A stretch of DNA of 32,974 bases. Source: an uncultured Prevotellaceae bacterium (GTDB lineage Bacteria; Bacteroidota; Bacteroidia; Bacteroidales; Muribaculaceae). A model generated the notes under the pieces. The model made no database searches. It was given only the letters and a program-made list of their open reading frames with translations, and was not told where the DNA came from. The position numbers were made by a program, and so were the translations under genes. Of the stretch, positions 26,601 through 32,974 are shown piece by piece. Each line of letters opens with the position of its first letter. Position 1 is the first letter of the stretch. The DNA is taken from assembly GCA_947254205.1 (NCBI GenBank), contig CAMYCE010000011.1, positions 1 to 32,974 on the forward strand, read 5' to 3'.

Positions 26601-28181
26601 AGCCGGCGACGAGGTTGTGCCCTTCAACATTTTCACAAAGAGCGATTGAGAAGTGCTGTCGATGTCTCCCGAAAATTCACCCACTTGATAGGTTTTGCCA
26701 CGAAGTGTGTATTGATAAGACACGGCCAAGACCTCATCGGCATTGAGTGCCGTGTTGAGGGAGATATAGCCCAACGAACTATTGAGCGTGTACTCAGAAG
26801 ACGACAACAAACGCGCACTCTCAATTTTTTCATAGTCCTTTCCTCCCTCAATTCCATAGGCCTCAAGAGGCTTCAATGCGCTTGATGCTTGAGCAATGTT
26901 GCGGGCACCGGGATAGTTGGTTTTGATTTCTTCAAGCTCGTTATTCGACGAGTTTGAAGGATTGTCGGCCGTGGCATCGGGCACCCAGTGGCTATTGGCA
27001 ATATTCTTGTTTTCACCCACGTCCATAAAGGCCATGATGTTGCGCGACTCGTTGAAATTGCCACGCTTGTTGGTGACCCACACCTCAATGCGAGTGATGT
27101 TGATGCCCGACGACACCAATGGCAACTTAGAACACCATCGGTCGTAGTTGTCGCGAAAATAATGCGAGAGAAAGAAGTTGCGGTTTTGGTCATAATTGTC
27201 GGCTGTGACATAGAATTTGGTGGCCTGAGATCCGCCTTTGGTGCTCACCGTCTGGCTCTCAGAATTTTGCTGCGACAACAATGCCGTTGCCGTTAAACGA
27301 CCAAATTGCAATTTAGTTTTCAAGCCAAACAGCGATGCGCTACCTCTAATGAGCGATGAACCTGTGGTCATGCTCACATTGCCGGCTTCGATGCTCTTGA
27401 TGATTTCATCTTCCTTGCCCTCATAGGCAAGTTTCAAGTTCTTATTGTCGAAATCAAAAGTTGCATCGGTGTTGTAGGTCATGTTAAACTTCATTTTATC
27501 GCCCACCGATGCTGCGATTGTGGCTTGTATTTTTTGGTCGAAATCGAAATAGGTTTTGCGACGCGATGCCACCGAGAGTGCAGGGTTGTCGGTTTTATTG
27601 CTCTTCACTCCCATGTTGATGGTAACCGACCCTTGAGTTTTGAGTTGCACTCCCCCCGGGCCAAATATCGCATCAAGTGGCCCCAAGCCAAATTGCATGT
27701 CCAAGAAATTGAAGGGTTGGTCTTTCTTCTTTTCTTGCATATACTCGGCATTTTTTTGCCTATAATATTCCTGCATCGATTGGCGCAGAGCAACATTGTT
27801 GTATTCATCGGGCGAAAGAATGAATGGCGTGACGATGTCGTTGTCGCCCAAGCGAGTGTGCACCACATAGTTGCCTGTGGCAGGGTCAAACTCGGTGGTA
27901 GTAGTGATATTGGCAGGATTTTTAATATCGGTGGGACTTTCCACCAATTGCAAGTTCCCATAGGAATTGGTCAACTTGTCACCAACCTTGTAGGGCAAGT
28001 TGAGCGTGTCTTTGGTGCTCTTCGTTGTTTTTTTGCTATCGGGAACAACTGGTGGAGGCGTGACCTTTGACTCAAAATTTTGACTTTGAGCCACAATGTG
28101 CATGGGGGCTGAAAACGTGAAAGCAACCACCAAAAGCAATGCCAAACTTGCTATTTTATTAAAACTATGCCTATGCAACAT
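20700..28181 (-). CDS. sprA: Cell-surface protein SprA, outer-membrane translocon of the type IX secretion system
   Basis: SprA (Sov in Porphyromonas) forms the huge outer-membrane barrel through which type IX substrates leave the cell. The ATG at 28181 gives 2493 residues, close to known SprA/Sov lengths (about 2400-2500), and starts a signal peptide with a long hydrophobic core (ASLALLLVVAFTF, cut near IVAQ). The upstream extension to 28253 overlaps the ruvA stop and is rejected. Family signatures near the N-terminus include GLGPLDAIFGPGGVQLKTQG and YEGKEDEIIKSIEAGNVSM; the rest is beta-rich with many YxF/WxF strands, and the end SNYGISLNMSLAK is a strand-like terminus. The frame is unbroken. 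It follows ruvA after 71 bases, an order I recall from other Bacteroidetes. No other type IX component lies in the window. Confidence 0.96.
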   Translation of the reverse strand: MLHRHSFNKIASLALLLVVAFTFSAPMHIVAQSQNFESKVTPPPVVPDSKKTTKSTKDTLNLPYKVGDKLTNSYGNLQLVESPTDIKNPANITTTTEFDPATGNYVVHTRLGDNDIVTPFILSPDEYNNVALRQSMQEYYRQKNAEYMQEKKKDQPFNFLDMQFGLGPLDAIFGPGGVQLKTQGSVTINMGVKSNKTDNPALSVASRRKTYFDFDQKIQATIAASVGDKMKFNMTYNTDATFDFDNKNLKLAYEGKEDEIIKSIEAGNVSMTTGSSLIRGSASLFGLKTKLQFGRLTATALLSQQNSESQTVSTKGGSQATKFYVTADNYDQNRNFFLSHYFRDNYDRWCSKLPLVSSGINITRIEVWVTNKRGNFNESRNIMAFMDVGENKNIANSHWVPDATADNPSNSSNNELEEIKTNYPGARNIAQASSALKPLEAYGIEGGKDYEKIESARLLSSSEYTLNSSLGYISLNTALNADEVLAVSYQYTLRGKTYQVGEFSGDIDSTSQSLFVKMLKGTTSSPALPMWHLMMKNVYSLGAYQVQSKNFKLNIKYLSDTTGTQLNYIPAGPINGKPLLQVMNLDRLDANNESHIDGRFDFLEGYTIIASKGKVIFPVVEPFGSHLSNALGGGALAERYVYQQLYDSTLTVARQYSDKNKFVLEGEYQASSGNVIRLNAMNVPRGSVVVTAGGVTLTENSDYTVDYSMGTVTITNQSIIDAGTSISVSLENQSTFSMQRKTLMGLDLDYAFNKNFHIGATVMHYGEKAITEKVSIGSELVNNTIWGANVSYNNQFMWLTNWLNKIPTVNATAPSSFSFTGEFAQLLPHQASRGSNAGSSYIDDFESTQSGIDLRSPYSWFLASTPYDGSSGALFPEASLSNDIAYGKNRALLSWYYIDRLFTQRNSSYAPGYIKNDLDQLSNPYVREIPYSEVFPGRELNYGESSIIQTLNLSFYPQERGPYNLDATNIDPEGNLLNPSQRWGGIMRKLDNTNFESSNIEYIQFWLLDPFLDPNNDNKEGGDLYFNLGEVSEDILKDGLKSYENGIPANGDSTFVKKTVWGRVSSQNSLTYAFDTAAGSRIKQDVGLNGLSTGEEKEFSTYKEFTNRLRQVLPATTIARMEEDKFSPLNDPATDNYHFYRGYDYDEQKLSILDRYKHYNGTEGNSLPQEEAGEPLYQSARSVPDVEDINQDNTLNEYERYFQYKISLRPEDLEVGRNYIVDKRTSTPSTRNGKSDVPVTWYQFSIPLREYEKVVGSIKDFSTIRFVRMFMTHFKKKTHLRFATLELVRGEWRNYDYNLNSRGNEPADGSITVNTVNIEENASRQPVNYVLPPGVSRIADAGQSQITQLNEQSMQMKVNSLQAGDARGVYRNTSHDLRTYKRLQMFIHNEALIDDATSLQHGDVSAFVRLGSDVKNNYYEYEIPLSVTPAGRYSTNSSADRLKVWPESNMLDCDLDVFVNVKKNRNAQKMAGAGDVSYYSRYTEQDPNHPNDRVTVMGNPSLSDVRVMMIGVRNNASTTKSCVVWVDELRVTDFDQEGGWAAKVNANLNLSDIGTVNFGMHKETSGFGSVDQSLTQRRLDNYDQMNVAVQADLGRFLPEKAKLKAPVYYSYSNEKTTPKYNPLDQDVLLKDAIEACNTQAQKDSINDYALSRHTVKSFSISGLKFDVKSKTPMPWDPSNFTFSYSFNKQHTSNPDNVYENTNDYRGSVQYNWTPYAKPFTPFKRMVSSKSKHLKFLREWEFHWLPANIAFNSNISRYYYEQLTRNETGIEVELPVSVSKNFMWDRQFAITWNFTKSLTASLNTNTTAHILEPIGQVNKQLFPDAYRDWKDSVMMSIRNLGTPWAYHQTFTATYKAPFNTIPFLSFISANASYNATYNWDRGTIVQEVFSGNTIANQASYSADARLNLDQFYNKVPFLKDVNKRFANSGNRFSYNSSTKASKPKKFERTFKLRADTASVITHNMNVKKVRATATTTDGKRFPLKFEIKDKNSISILNQGDQNIKLVVTEIAEKEEKSFLYDFAQYATRLAMSVRNVSVKFRSTRQLTLPQFIPNVGDVFGQNNRYDVLAPGLDFAFGLTDESYIDKAKQRGWLLCDEGMTTPAIYSKTQEFNAEMQLEPIKGLKITLTGNRTDNRTNQLQFMYANMATLYSGSYTKTHMALATALRGVSSGDGYHSDAFDKFIANIPIVAGRLQSRYAGTSYPDAGFIAGSIYAGQPYDGKNGTVNASSSDVLIPAFIAAYSGKNVADVNLDPFPGLKEILPNWRVTYDGLSKLPFFKKHFRSFTLTHAYQCTYSVGTFSSYTDWVSIGNGLGFTKDALTGNPMPSSPFNISSVTITEKFAPLLGVNATLNNNLTFNAEYRDSRTLSLNSSAGQLVEALTKSFVVGAGYKIANFNSVLKIKSKQQGVSNDLTLNFNFQLNNNTSLIRKIEDRTAQATNGVRTLGINFTANYVMSKRVTLGAYFDHQVNTPLVSTSSYPTSNSNYGISLNMSLAK

Positions 28182-28252
28182 CGAAATTTTATACCTGTCA
28201 ATCAAAAAAAAATTAAGAAATATCGCCCCACAAGCATCTATGCGACTCTCCA

Positions 28253-28840
28253 CTACATCATTTTCAAAGCCTTCTTGATGGCATCTTCGGCCGAGATTGC
28301 AGGCTCTTGGGCAAAGAGTTTTTTTAATGTCTTTTGCGATATTTGTTGTGTGAATCCAAGCATGACAAGAGCGCCCAGTGCTTCTTCAAACACTTCGCCC
28401 GATGCTTGGCTCTTATCTAATAACGCATGATCGGCTACTTTTATTTTATCTTTCAAGTCAACAATTATGCGTTGAGCTGTCTTAGCTCCAATGCCTTTAA
28501 CGGCCTTGAGCAAGGCTACATTGCCTGTTGCAATAGCTTGCTCAAGCTCGCTGGGGGGCATCGACGACAATATCATGCGAGCCGTGTTGGGGCCCACGCC
28601 CGAAACACTGATGAGCAACAAAAACACCTCGCGCTCGCGCTTCTCGACAAAGCCATAAAGCACATGGGCATCTTCACGAATAGCCTCATAGACAAACACT
28701 TTGGCTTCGGCCCCTTGCAGCGGTTGCAATTGATTGTAGGAAGTGAGCGAAATATTAATCATAAAGCCCAACCCATGGTTGTCGAGCACCACGCAAGCAG
28801 GAGTGAGCTCGGCTATTGCACCCTTTATATAATCATACAT
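28253..28840 (-). CDS. ruvA: Holliday junction branch migration protein RuvA
   Basis: RuvA binds four-way DNA junctions as a tetramer and loads the RuvB motor. From the ATG at 28840 the protein has 195 residues, the usual length. The N-terminal OB-fold begins MYDYIKGAIAELTPACVVLD. Two helix-hairpin-helix motifs follow (ISVSGVGPNTARMILS and AVKGIGAKTAQRIIVDLKDK), and then a flexible linker and the C-terminal RuvB-contact domain (EEALGALVMLGFTQQ). The earlier in-frame ATG at 28888 would add 16 residues that are not part of the fold and would remove the leader after the promoter. The gene probably shares its transcript with sprA. Confidence 0.96.
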   Translation of the reverse strand: MYDYIKGAIAELTPACVVLDNHGLGFMINISLTSYNQLQPLQGAEAKVFVYEAIREDAHVLYGFVEKREREVFLLLISVSGVGPNTARMILSSMPPSELEQAIATGNVALLKAVKGIGAKTAQRIIVDLKDKIKVADHALLDKSQASGEVFEEALGALVMLGFTQQISQKTLKKLFAQEPAISAEDAIKKALKMM

Positions 28841-28869
28841 AGAAAGACCTTTTTTAAAAAAACAAACTA

Positions 28870-28900
28870 CAAATTTACATGAAAACACCTAATCTTCCAA
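28870..28900 (-). promoter_or_regulatory. Promoter of ruvA-sprA, overlapping the end of the protease gene
   Basis: On the minus strand a TTG (28898-28900) is followed after 20 bases by TAAATTTG (28870-28877), an exact -7 match. The -33 box lies within the last codons of the upstream protease gene. The -7 box is about 30 bases before the ruvA ATG. Confidence 0.7.
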
Positions 28901-30952
28901 GATGATATTCATGAGTCGGGTGGCATCGATAGCATCGGTCACGCCATTGCAATCAATATCGTCGCGATGGTCATAGTCATCACGAGCATCGCTATTTAAA
29001 ATCACTCGAAGCACACAAGTGACATCGCTCACGTCTACCCTGCCATCGGCATTCACGTCGCCCCACTTCACATGGCCACGAGTGAGATAGCGCAGGCCTG
29101 CCGTCACATCAATTTTGCCATATCCCCATCGGGCTGCATTGCCTTGAGCAACAAAGGCATCGCGCTGTGCTGTTGCCCTAAACACTCGTTTCACATCGGC
29201 AGCAGTGAGCTTTGGATTGGCCTGTAGCCACAAGGCTATGGCACCTGTCACCACCGGTGTTGCCATCGAGGTGCCACTATTGATGCCAAACGGATAGTCG
29301 ACACCATCGACCGTGGCAATAGAGCACATCCATTGCCTTGACTGCCCCATGGTGGAATTATAACGATTGTAGGCCGACACAAGCGACTTGCCTGGAGCAA
29401 CAATATCGGGTCGCATCACTCCATTCACATCGGGTCCAAAAGACGAATAGTCGGCAATGTCGCCCACGGTGACTGAGGTTTCAAAAATTAAATTTCCACC
29501 CTGCAATGTGGGGTCGACACTACGCGACACAGCAGCTCCCACCGATAGGGTGTTTTGCCCTGTTGCCAAGTCGCTAATGGTCATGCTATTGTCGCCATCT
29601 ACCCAACCGGGCAATTTAAAGCTGTTGAAACGTGTGTAGGAGTTGCACCAGCCCCTGATTGTGTGCCCGGGCAACGAGGTGTATTGCAAGCCCAACGCAC
29701 AGTTCCTGTCGCTGAAACGCACGTCTTCAAACTCACACACACTATGATACTTGCCATTTGACTCGAGAGCCGAAGCAATGTGCAATTTGCCCGAAAAATA
29801 TTTAGAAAAGATTGTGCTATCGCTTGGCAAATGGGCAAAAAATGGAGAGGCATAGCGAATGCTCCCGTCGCGAGTGTCAACTATCACCACTCTCATTGCG
29901 TGGGCTGTGCTGTCGAGCGACCACATGCTCACACCTCCCTTGAGGTTGCGTCCTTCATATAGGTTGGAGAGCAGAGTGCTCAACGTGTCGGATGGCGAAT
30001 TGAATGTTTTGCTGATGCAAATGGGCAATTGAGCATCGTTGCCCGCAGCAAGCACACAAATTTTGCCGGGCCCCGACAAGTTGTCAAACACTTGACACAA
30101 CCATGAACTGCCGTCGTGAGCTCCCTCAAAACTTCCAAAGCTCATGTTCACCACCACAGGCTTGTTTTCGCGCTGAGCATAGTCGAAAATATACTTCAAC
30201 GAATTGGCGATATTCACATCGGTGAGAGCTTCAGAAGGCATTCCACACAGCACCAAGTCGGCTTCGGGAGCTACGCCTGCATAGGCATTGCCCATGTAGC
30301 TTCCTGCAGCAGTGCCAGCAGTGTGACTGCCGTGCACCGAGGTGGTGCAATCGGTTGTGTAGTTCTTGATTTGAGCCGGTGTGGTGATTTCTATGCCTGG
30401 TAGTGTATCTCCGTCGACAACAGGAGCATCGCCATCTTTAGCATCGGGAAGGTAGATGCGCTTGATGCGCGTGTTACCTTGAGCATCGCGAAAACTGATG
30501 TGGTTGAAATCAAAACCCACATCTATCACTCCCACAATCACCCCCTTGCCCTTAAAAGGCGATGTGAAACCCGTGCCAGCGTGTGCCTCACCAACATGGC
30601 TATAATAGCGTGCACTATCGTTGCACAATGTGACATGCTCGGCTATCGAAGCCGCCTTGAGCTGTGGCATGGCCAGCATTTTGGCTACACTCGCAGGGGG
30701 CACCTGCACCGTGGCCACCGAGCCAAAGCGACTGTTCACCTTGATGCCCATCGACGACAGTTGCGCCAAAGTGGCAGAATCGGTTTTAATGAAAAAAGGA
30801 ACTAAAGATTTTTCAATCTTCTTATTCTCGTTTAAAGCCAATGACTTGTGTTGAGCCAAGTAGAGCAAGGTGCGAGCCGAGAAGCGGTTGCCGGCAAAAG
30901 CCGCAACATGGAATAAAAGGCAAGCCACCAAGATGATGCAACAATTTTTCAT
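28889..30952 (-). CDS. Secreted S8 (subtilisin-like) serine protease with dockerin-like C-terminus
   Basis: The protein has 687 residues from the ATG at 30952; an ATG three codons earlier is equally possible. A signal peptide (MKNCCIILVACLLFHVAAFA) is followed by a propeptide-like region (to about 115). The subtilisin triad is Asp144 (GVIDVGFD), His207 (SVHGSHTAG) and Ser562 (NSGTSMATP), with oxyanion Asn305 (AAGND). A long insertion of about 200 residues lies between Asn305 and the Ser motif. The last 60 residues contain two calcium-loop repeats of dockerin type (GDVNADGRVDVSDV at 631-644, then DIDCNGVTDAIDA at 665-677). No type IX C-terminal sorting domain is seen, although sprA is two genes away. 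Export to the periplasm or surface is inferred; the substrate is unknown. Confidence 0.93.
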   Translation of the reverse strand: MKNCCIILVACLLFHVAAFAGNRFSARTLLYLAQHKSLALNENKKIEKSLVPFFIKTDSATLAQLSSMGIKVNSRFGSVATVQVPPASVAKMLAMPQLKAASIAEHVTLCNDSARYYSHVGEAHAGTGFTSPFKGKGVIVGVIDVGFDFNHISFRDAQGNTRIKRIYLPDAKDGDAPVVDGDTLPGIEITTPAQIKNYTTDCTTSVHGSHTAGTAAGSYMGNAYAGVAPEADLVLCGMPSEALTDVNIANSLKYIFDYAQRENKPVVVNMSFGSFEGAHDGSSWLCQVFDNLSGPGKICVLAAGNDAQLPICISKTFNSPSDTLSTLLSNLYEGRNLKGGVSMWSLDSTAHAMRVVIVDTRDGSIRYASPFFAHLPSDSTIFSKYFSGKLHIASALESNGKYHSVCEFEDVRFSDRNCALGLQYTSLPGHTIRGWCNSYTRFNSFKLPGWVDGDNSMTISDLATGQNTLSVGAAVSRSVDPTLQGGNLIFETSVTVGDIADYSSFGPDVNGVMRPDIVAPGKSLVSAYNRYNSTMGQSRQWMCSIATVDGVDYPFGINSGTSMATPVVTGAIALWLQANPKLTAADVKRVFRATAQRDAFVAQGNAARWGYGKIDVTAGLRYLTRGHVKWGDVNADGRVDVSDVTCVLRVILNSDARDDYDHRDDIDCNGVTDAIDATRLMNIILED

Positions 30953-30978
30953 TTCAAGCATTTTAAGTACTATCTACA

Positions 30979-30986
30979 CAAAGATA
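30979..30986 (-). promoter_or_regulatory. Promoter -7 box of the S8 protease gene
   Basis: On the minus strand this reads TATCTTTG, an exact TAnnTTTG. It lies 18-27 bases before the two candidate ATGs, which slightly favours the second one (30952). Confidence 0.55.
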
Positions 30987-31047
30987 GCTTTTAAAGCTTG
31001 AATATAAACACATAGTGACCACTTTTTAGTAAAAACAGGTGATAACG

Positions 31048-31100
31048 CCCCCCCCCAAAAAAAATCCTGCTTCAACAAGAAATCATGAAGCAGGATTTTT
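31048..31100 (-). terminator. Rho-independent terminator of the TPR gene
   Basis: A perfect 15-bp inverted repeat (31060-31074 with 31086-31100, core ATCCTGCTTCA) has an 11-base loop. On the minus strand it is followed by a T-run that continues into nine Gs (31048-31056). Confidence 0.9.
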
Positions 31101-31120
31101 GAGATAGTTTATTCTAAAGT

Positions 31121-32752
31121 TTACTTAGAAAGCAATTCAATGGCATCGGCAATGCCCTTGTTGTTGGGGTCAATTTCGAGCCAAGCTCTGAAATATTCGA
31201 GAGCCTTGGCTTTGTTCTTTTGACCATAGTAGTAGAGAGCAATGTAGCTATAGGCATAAGAGAGAGTGCCATAGTAGGGTTGCTGATTTTCTTGTTGCTT
31301 GATGATGTCGATAAGTTTTTGCATTACAGGGAGAGCGGCACCATTGTTCTTGCCCTCTTGAGCAACCAGCAAGTTGGCCTTATAGTAGATATAGGTCAAG
31401 TTGTCGGGTTTAGCCTCAAGAGCCATGTCGGCATATTTGAGACCCTCGGCAAAGGCAGTTGCTTTATCGGTAGCTACAGTAGCCGAGTCGATAGCCATCT
31501 TGTAGTAGATGTTGGCAAGGCTGGCATAGTCAACATCGCTGTGATTTTGGTTTTCAAGCACTTTTTTGGCATAGGCAAGAGCCTGTTGAAATTGCTTGGC
31601 ATCGGCATATTGGGTGGCCAAGTTGCGAGCGAGTTCCACGTTGTCGGGGTTCTTTTCAATTGCCATGTTGTAGTATTTGATAGCCTCTTCGGGTTGCTTG
31701 GTCTCTTCGAGAGCCTTGGCATACATCACCAAGTCTTTGTAGTTGAAAGCTTGGTCGTCGAGTCCTTTTTGATAAGAGAACATTTCTTTACCAATGGCAG
31801 CAGCTTCGTCCCAGCGGTTGAGGTTTTCAAGACTATACATCATCATGCGATCGGCAGCGATATAGTAGTTGTCGTTGGGTTTCAAAGTCGACTTGAGCTG
31901 TGATGCAACATCATAGCAATTTTGGAAGTCGTTGGCAAAATAAAGGAGCTGTGCATAGCGAGCCTTATCTTTGGGGAAATGGTTGGTTGTGCTTGAAATG
32001 TAGTTGCCATAGCTTTGGGCTGCCTCGGTGAAATCGCCATGCTCATAGAGTTTTTCTGAGAGTTGGCGTTGCACGAGTGCCGAGTTGGGATTGGAGGCGA
32101 TGATTCCTTTCAAGCGATCGAGAGCGAGCTCGGGAGCCACACGATAATAGGTGTCGGCATACTTCACGGTCGACTCAATGTTGGAGGGCTCATAGGTCAT
32201 AGCCATTTCATATTTACCGGTTGCATCGCCCCAGTCTTCTTTGGCTGCGCTGATGTCGCCTTCAAGAATATAGGGCTCGGCACTCTCGGCATGCCACTTG
32301 CGAGCATTGGCAATCGATTTTCTTATTTGGCTATCATAGGTTGTGGGATTGGCAGCATAGTAGGCACGTGCAATAGCAATTTCAAGGGGTGTGTCCTTTT
32401 TAGAGAGCTTGCGAGCAGCCTTAAACGAATCTTCGGCAGCACTCTTGTTGCCGTTTTTCAACAAAATAGCACCCTGCCCCACGTAGTTGTAGGGATATTG
32501 AGGATCGGCAGCCAAGCCCTTGTCGAAACAAGATTTTGCCTCATCAACCTTTCCTGATTGAAGTGCGATTTGGCCATAGTAGTAATAGGCCTCGGCCTGA
32601 TTGGAAGCGGAATTGATGTTACGCTCAAAAATGATTCGGGCGTTCTCATAGTCACCAATCTTGTAAAAATCTATTCCATCTTTGTAGCCTTGAGCAAAGC
32701 TTGTCATGGAAGCACCCACAAGAAGGGATGCGAGTAAGAATTTCGTTTTCAT
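31121..32752 (-). CDS. Exported tetratricopeptide-repeat protein
   Basis: The 543-residue protein starts with a signal peptide (MKTKFLLASLLVGASMTSFA, cut before QGYKDG). The mature part is almost entirely TPR helices, for example GIDFYKIGDYENARIIFERN, AEAYYYYGQIALQSGKVDEA, EEAIKYYNMAIEKNPDN and NKAKALEYFRAWLEIDPNN, giving at least ten repeats. TPR arrays bind partner proteins; here the partner would be periplasmic or at the outer membrane. I cannot assign a specific function. The gene has its own strong terminator. The A/T-rich region upstream (32753-32836) contains no exact -7 box. Confidence 0.88.
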   Translation of the reverse strand: MKTKFLLASLLVGASMTSFAQGYKDGIDFYKIGDYENARIIFERNINSASNQAEAYYYYGQIALQSGKVDEAKSCFDKGLAADPQYPYNYVGQGAILLKNGNKSAAEDSFKAARKLSKKDTPLEIAIARAYYAANPTTYDSQIRKSIANARKWHAESAEPYILEGDISAAKEDWGDATGKYEMAMTYEPSNIESTVKYADTYYRVAPELALDRLKGIIASNPNSALVQRQLSEKLYEHGDFTEAAQSYGNYISSTTNHFPKDKARYAQLLYFANDFQNCYDVASQLKSTLKPNDNYYIAADRMMMYSLENLNRWDEAAAIGKEMFSYQKGLDDQAFNYKDLVMYAKALEETKQPEEAIKYYNMAIEKNPDNVELARNLATQYADAKQFQQALAYAKKVLENQNHSDVDYASLANIYYKMAIDSATVATDKATAFAEGLKYADMALEAKPDNLTYIYYKANLLVAQEGKNNGAALPVMQKLIDIIKQQENQQPYYGTLSYAYSYIALYYYGQKNKAKALEYFRAWLEIDPNNKGIADAIELLSK

Positions 32753-32836
32753 CTCAGTAAAAAAAATAATTTAATTATTGTAATTTATTAATATTAATTC
32801 AAGTAATAAGTTGTTTTTAACCACCAAGCATAACTG

Positions 32837-32853
32837 TTTTTTTTTTGGGGGGG
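32837..32853. repeat. Homopolymer junction T10-G7
   Basis: Ten Ts are followed directly by seven Gs between the TPR gene and the last partial gene. A comparable junction (C9-A8 on the plus strand) lies at 31048-31064 on the other side of the TPR gene. Such runs are prone to slippage and to sequencing error. Confidence 0.8.
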
Positions 32854-32973
32854 CTATTCAACCTCAACCGTTCTCACCGGCTCGGCTCCTGGCATAATGC
32901 CCGTTTGGAGAATGATTTTTTGACCTATTGTGCCTGTTAAAAACACAAAGAAGCTGTGATCGATAGTTCCAAG
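32854..32973 (-). CDS. C-terminal end of an unidentified protein, partial
   Basis: On the minus strand an open frame enters from the right edge and ends with TAG at 32854-32856, giving 39 residues. The visible peptide includes DHSFFVFLTGTIGQKIILQT and ends AEPVRTVEVE. It alternates like beta-strands, but I do not recognise the family. The stop is followed directly by the C7-A10 run. It is on the same strand as the TPR gene, about 100 bases upstream of it. Confidence 0.5.
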   Translation of the reverse strand, partial: LGTIDHSFFVFLTGTIGQKIILQTGIMPGAEPVRTVEVE

Positions 32974-32974
32974 C

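Noticed and set aside
20700..28253. Several long open frames on the plus strand opposite sprA (for example near 23259-23948, 27525-28070 and 21603-22205).
   Set aside because: They follow the codon bias of sprA read in antisense, show no domain, promoter or signal peptide, and are expected shadows of a long gene.
28181..28253. Extended start of sprA overlapping the ruvA stop.
   Set aside because: The extension would place 24 residues before a standard signal peptide; the inner ATG at 28181 is preferred.

Overview
The window looks like chromosomal DNA of a member of the Bacteroidales, perhaps a gut lineage near Muribaculaceae or Prevotellaceae; the family is a guess. Reasons: a complete giant SprA gene beside ruvA, the bamD gene followed by the Bacteroidetes-type RNA polymerase omega gene, start codons without Shine-Dalgarno sequences, and many exact matches to the Bacteroidetes -7 promoter box TAnnTTTG. 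Most of the window is ordinary core genome. I saw no rRNA, tRNA, CRISPR array, transposase or phage gene, and no gene-free stretch longer than 300 bases. Layout, left to right. 1-1411 (+): the end of a probable LolA-like lipoprotein-sorting gene, then a DUF1302-like outer-membrane beta-barrel protein. 1654-3198 (+): guaA with a strong terminator. 3267-3461: first copy of a 195-bp repeat with inverted ends, directly upstream of an O6-alkylguanine-DNA methyltransferase gene (3479-3982, +). 3986-5722 (-): an exported 5'-nucleotidase/metallophosphatase. 5876-7198 (+): a DUF389 membrane protein. 7284-10819 (+): a copper-handling cluster made of an AraC regulator with a metal-binding N-terminus, an L,D-transpeptidase lipoprotein, a Cu+ P-type ATPase that lacks the usual nucleotide-binding domain, and a CopZ-like chaperone. 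10992-12165 (+): bamD and rpoZ. The right part is almost all on the minus strand: recQ (12377-14221), a WcaJ-like sugar-phosphate transferase (14304-15677), a five-repeat DUF349 protein (15811-17667), an operon of a small unknown protein, a cyclophilin and an M16 peptidase (20400 down to 17840), the second copy of the 195-bp repeat (20474-20668), ruvA-sprA (28840 down to 20700), a secreted subtilisin-like protease with a dockerin-like C-terminus (28889-30952), a TPR protein (31121-32752) and the end of an unidentified gene. How the genes connect: the copper cluster is the most coherent functional unit. The regulator and the ATPase each carry a CxxC metal-binding domain. The ATPase promoter has no recognisable -33 box, but it has an 8-bp direct repeat 21 bp apart at the place where an AraC-type activator would bind. 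BamD, SprA, the cyclophilin, the M16 peptidase, the secreted protease and the beta-barrel protein all belong to envelope biogenesis or secretion. The two most unusual observations are the truncated copper ATPase and the 195-bp repeat, whose two copies lie in the same orientation relative to transcription of the following gene; one copy appears to supply the -33 box of a neighbouring promoter.
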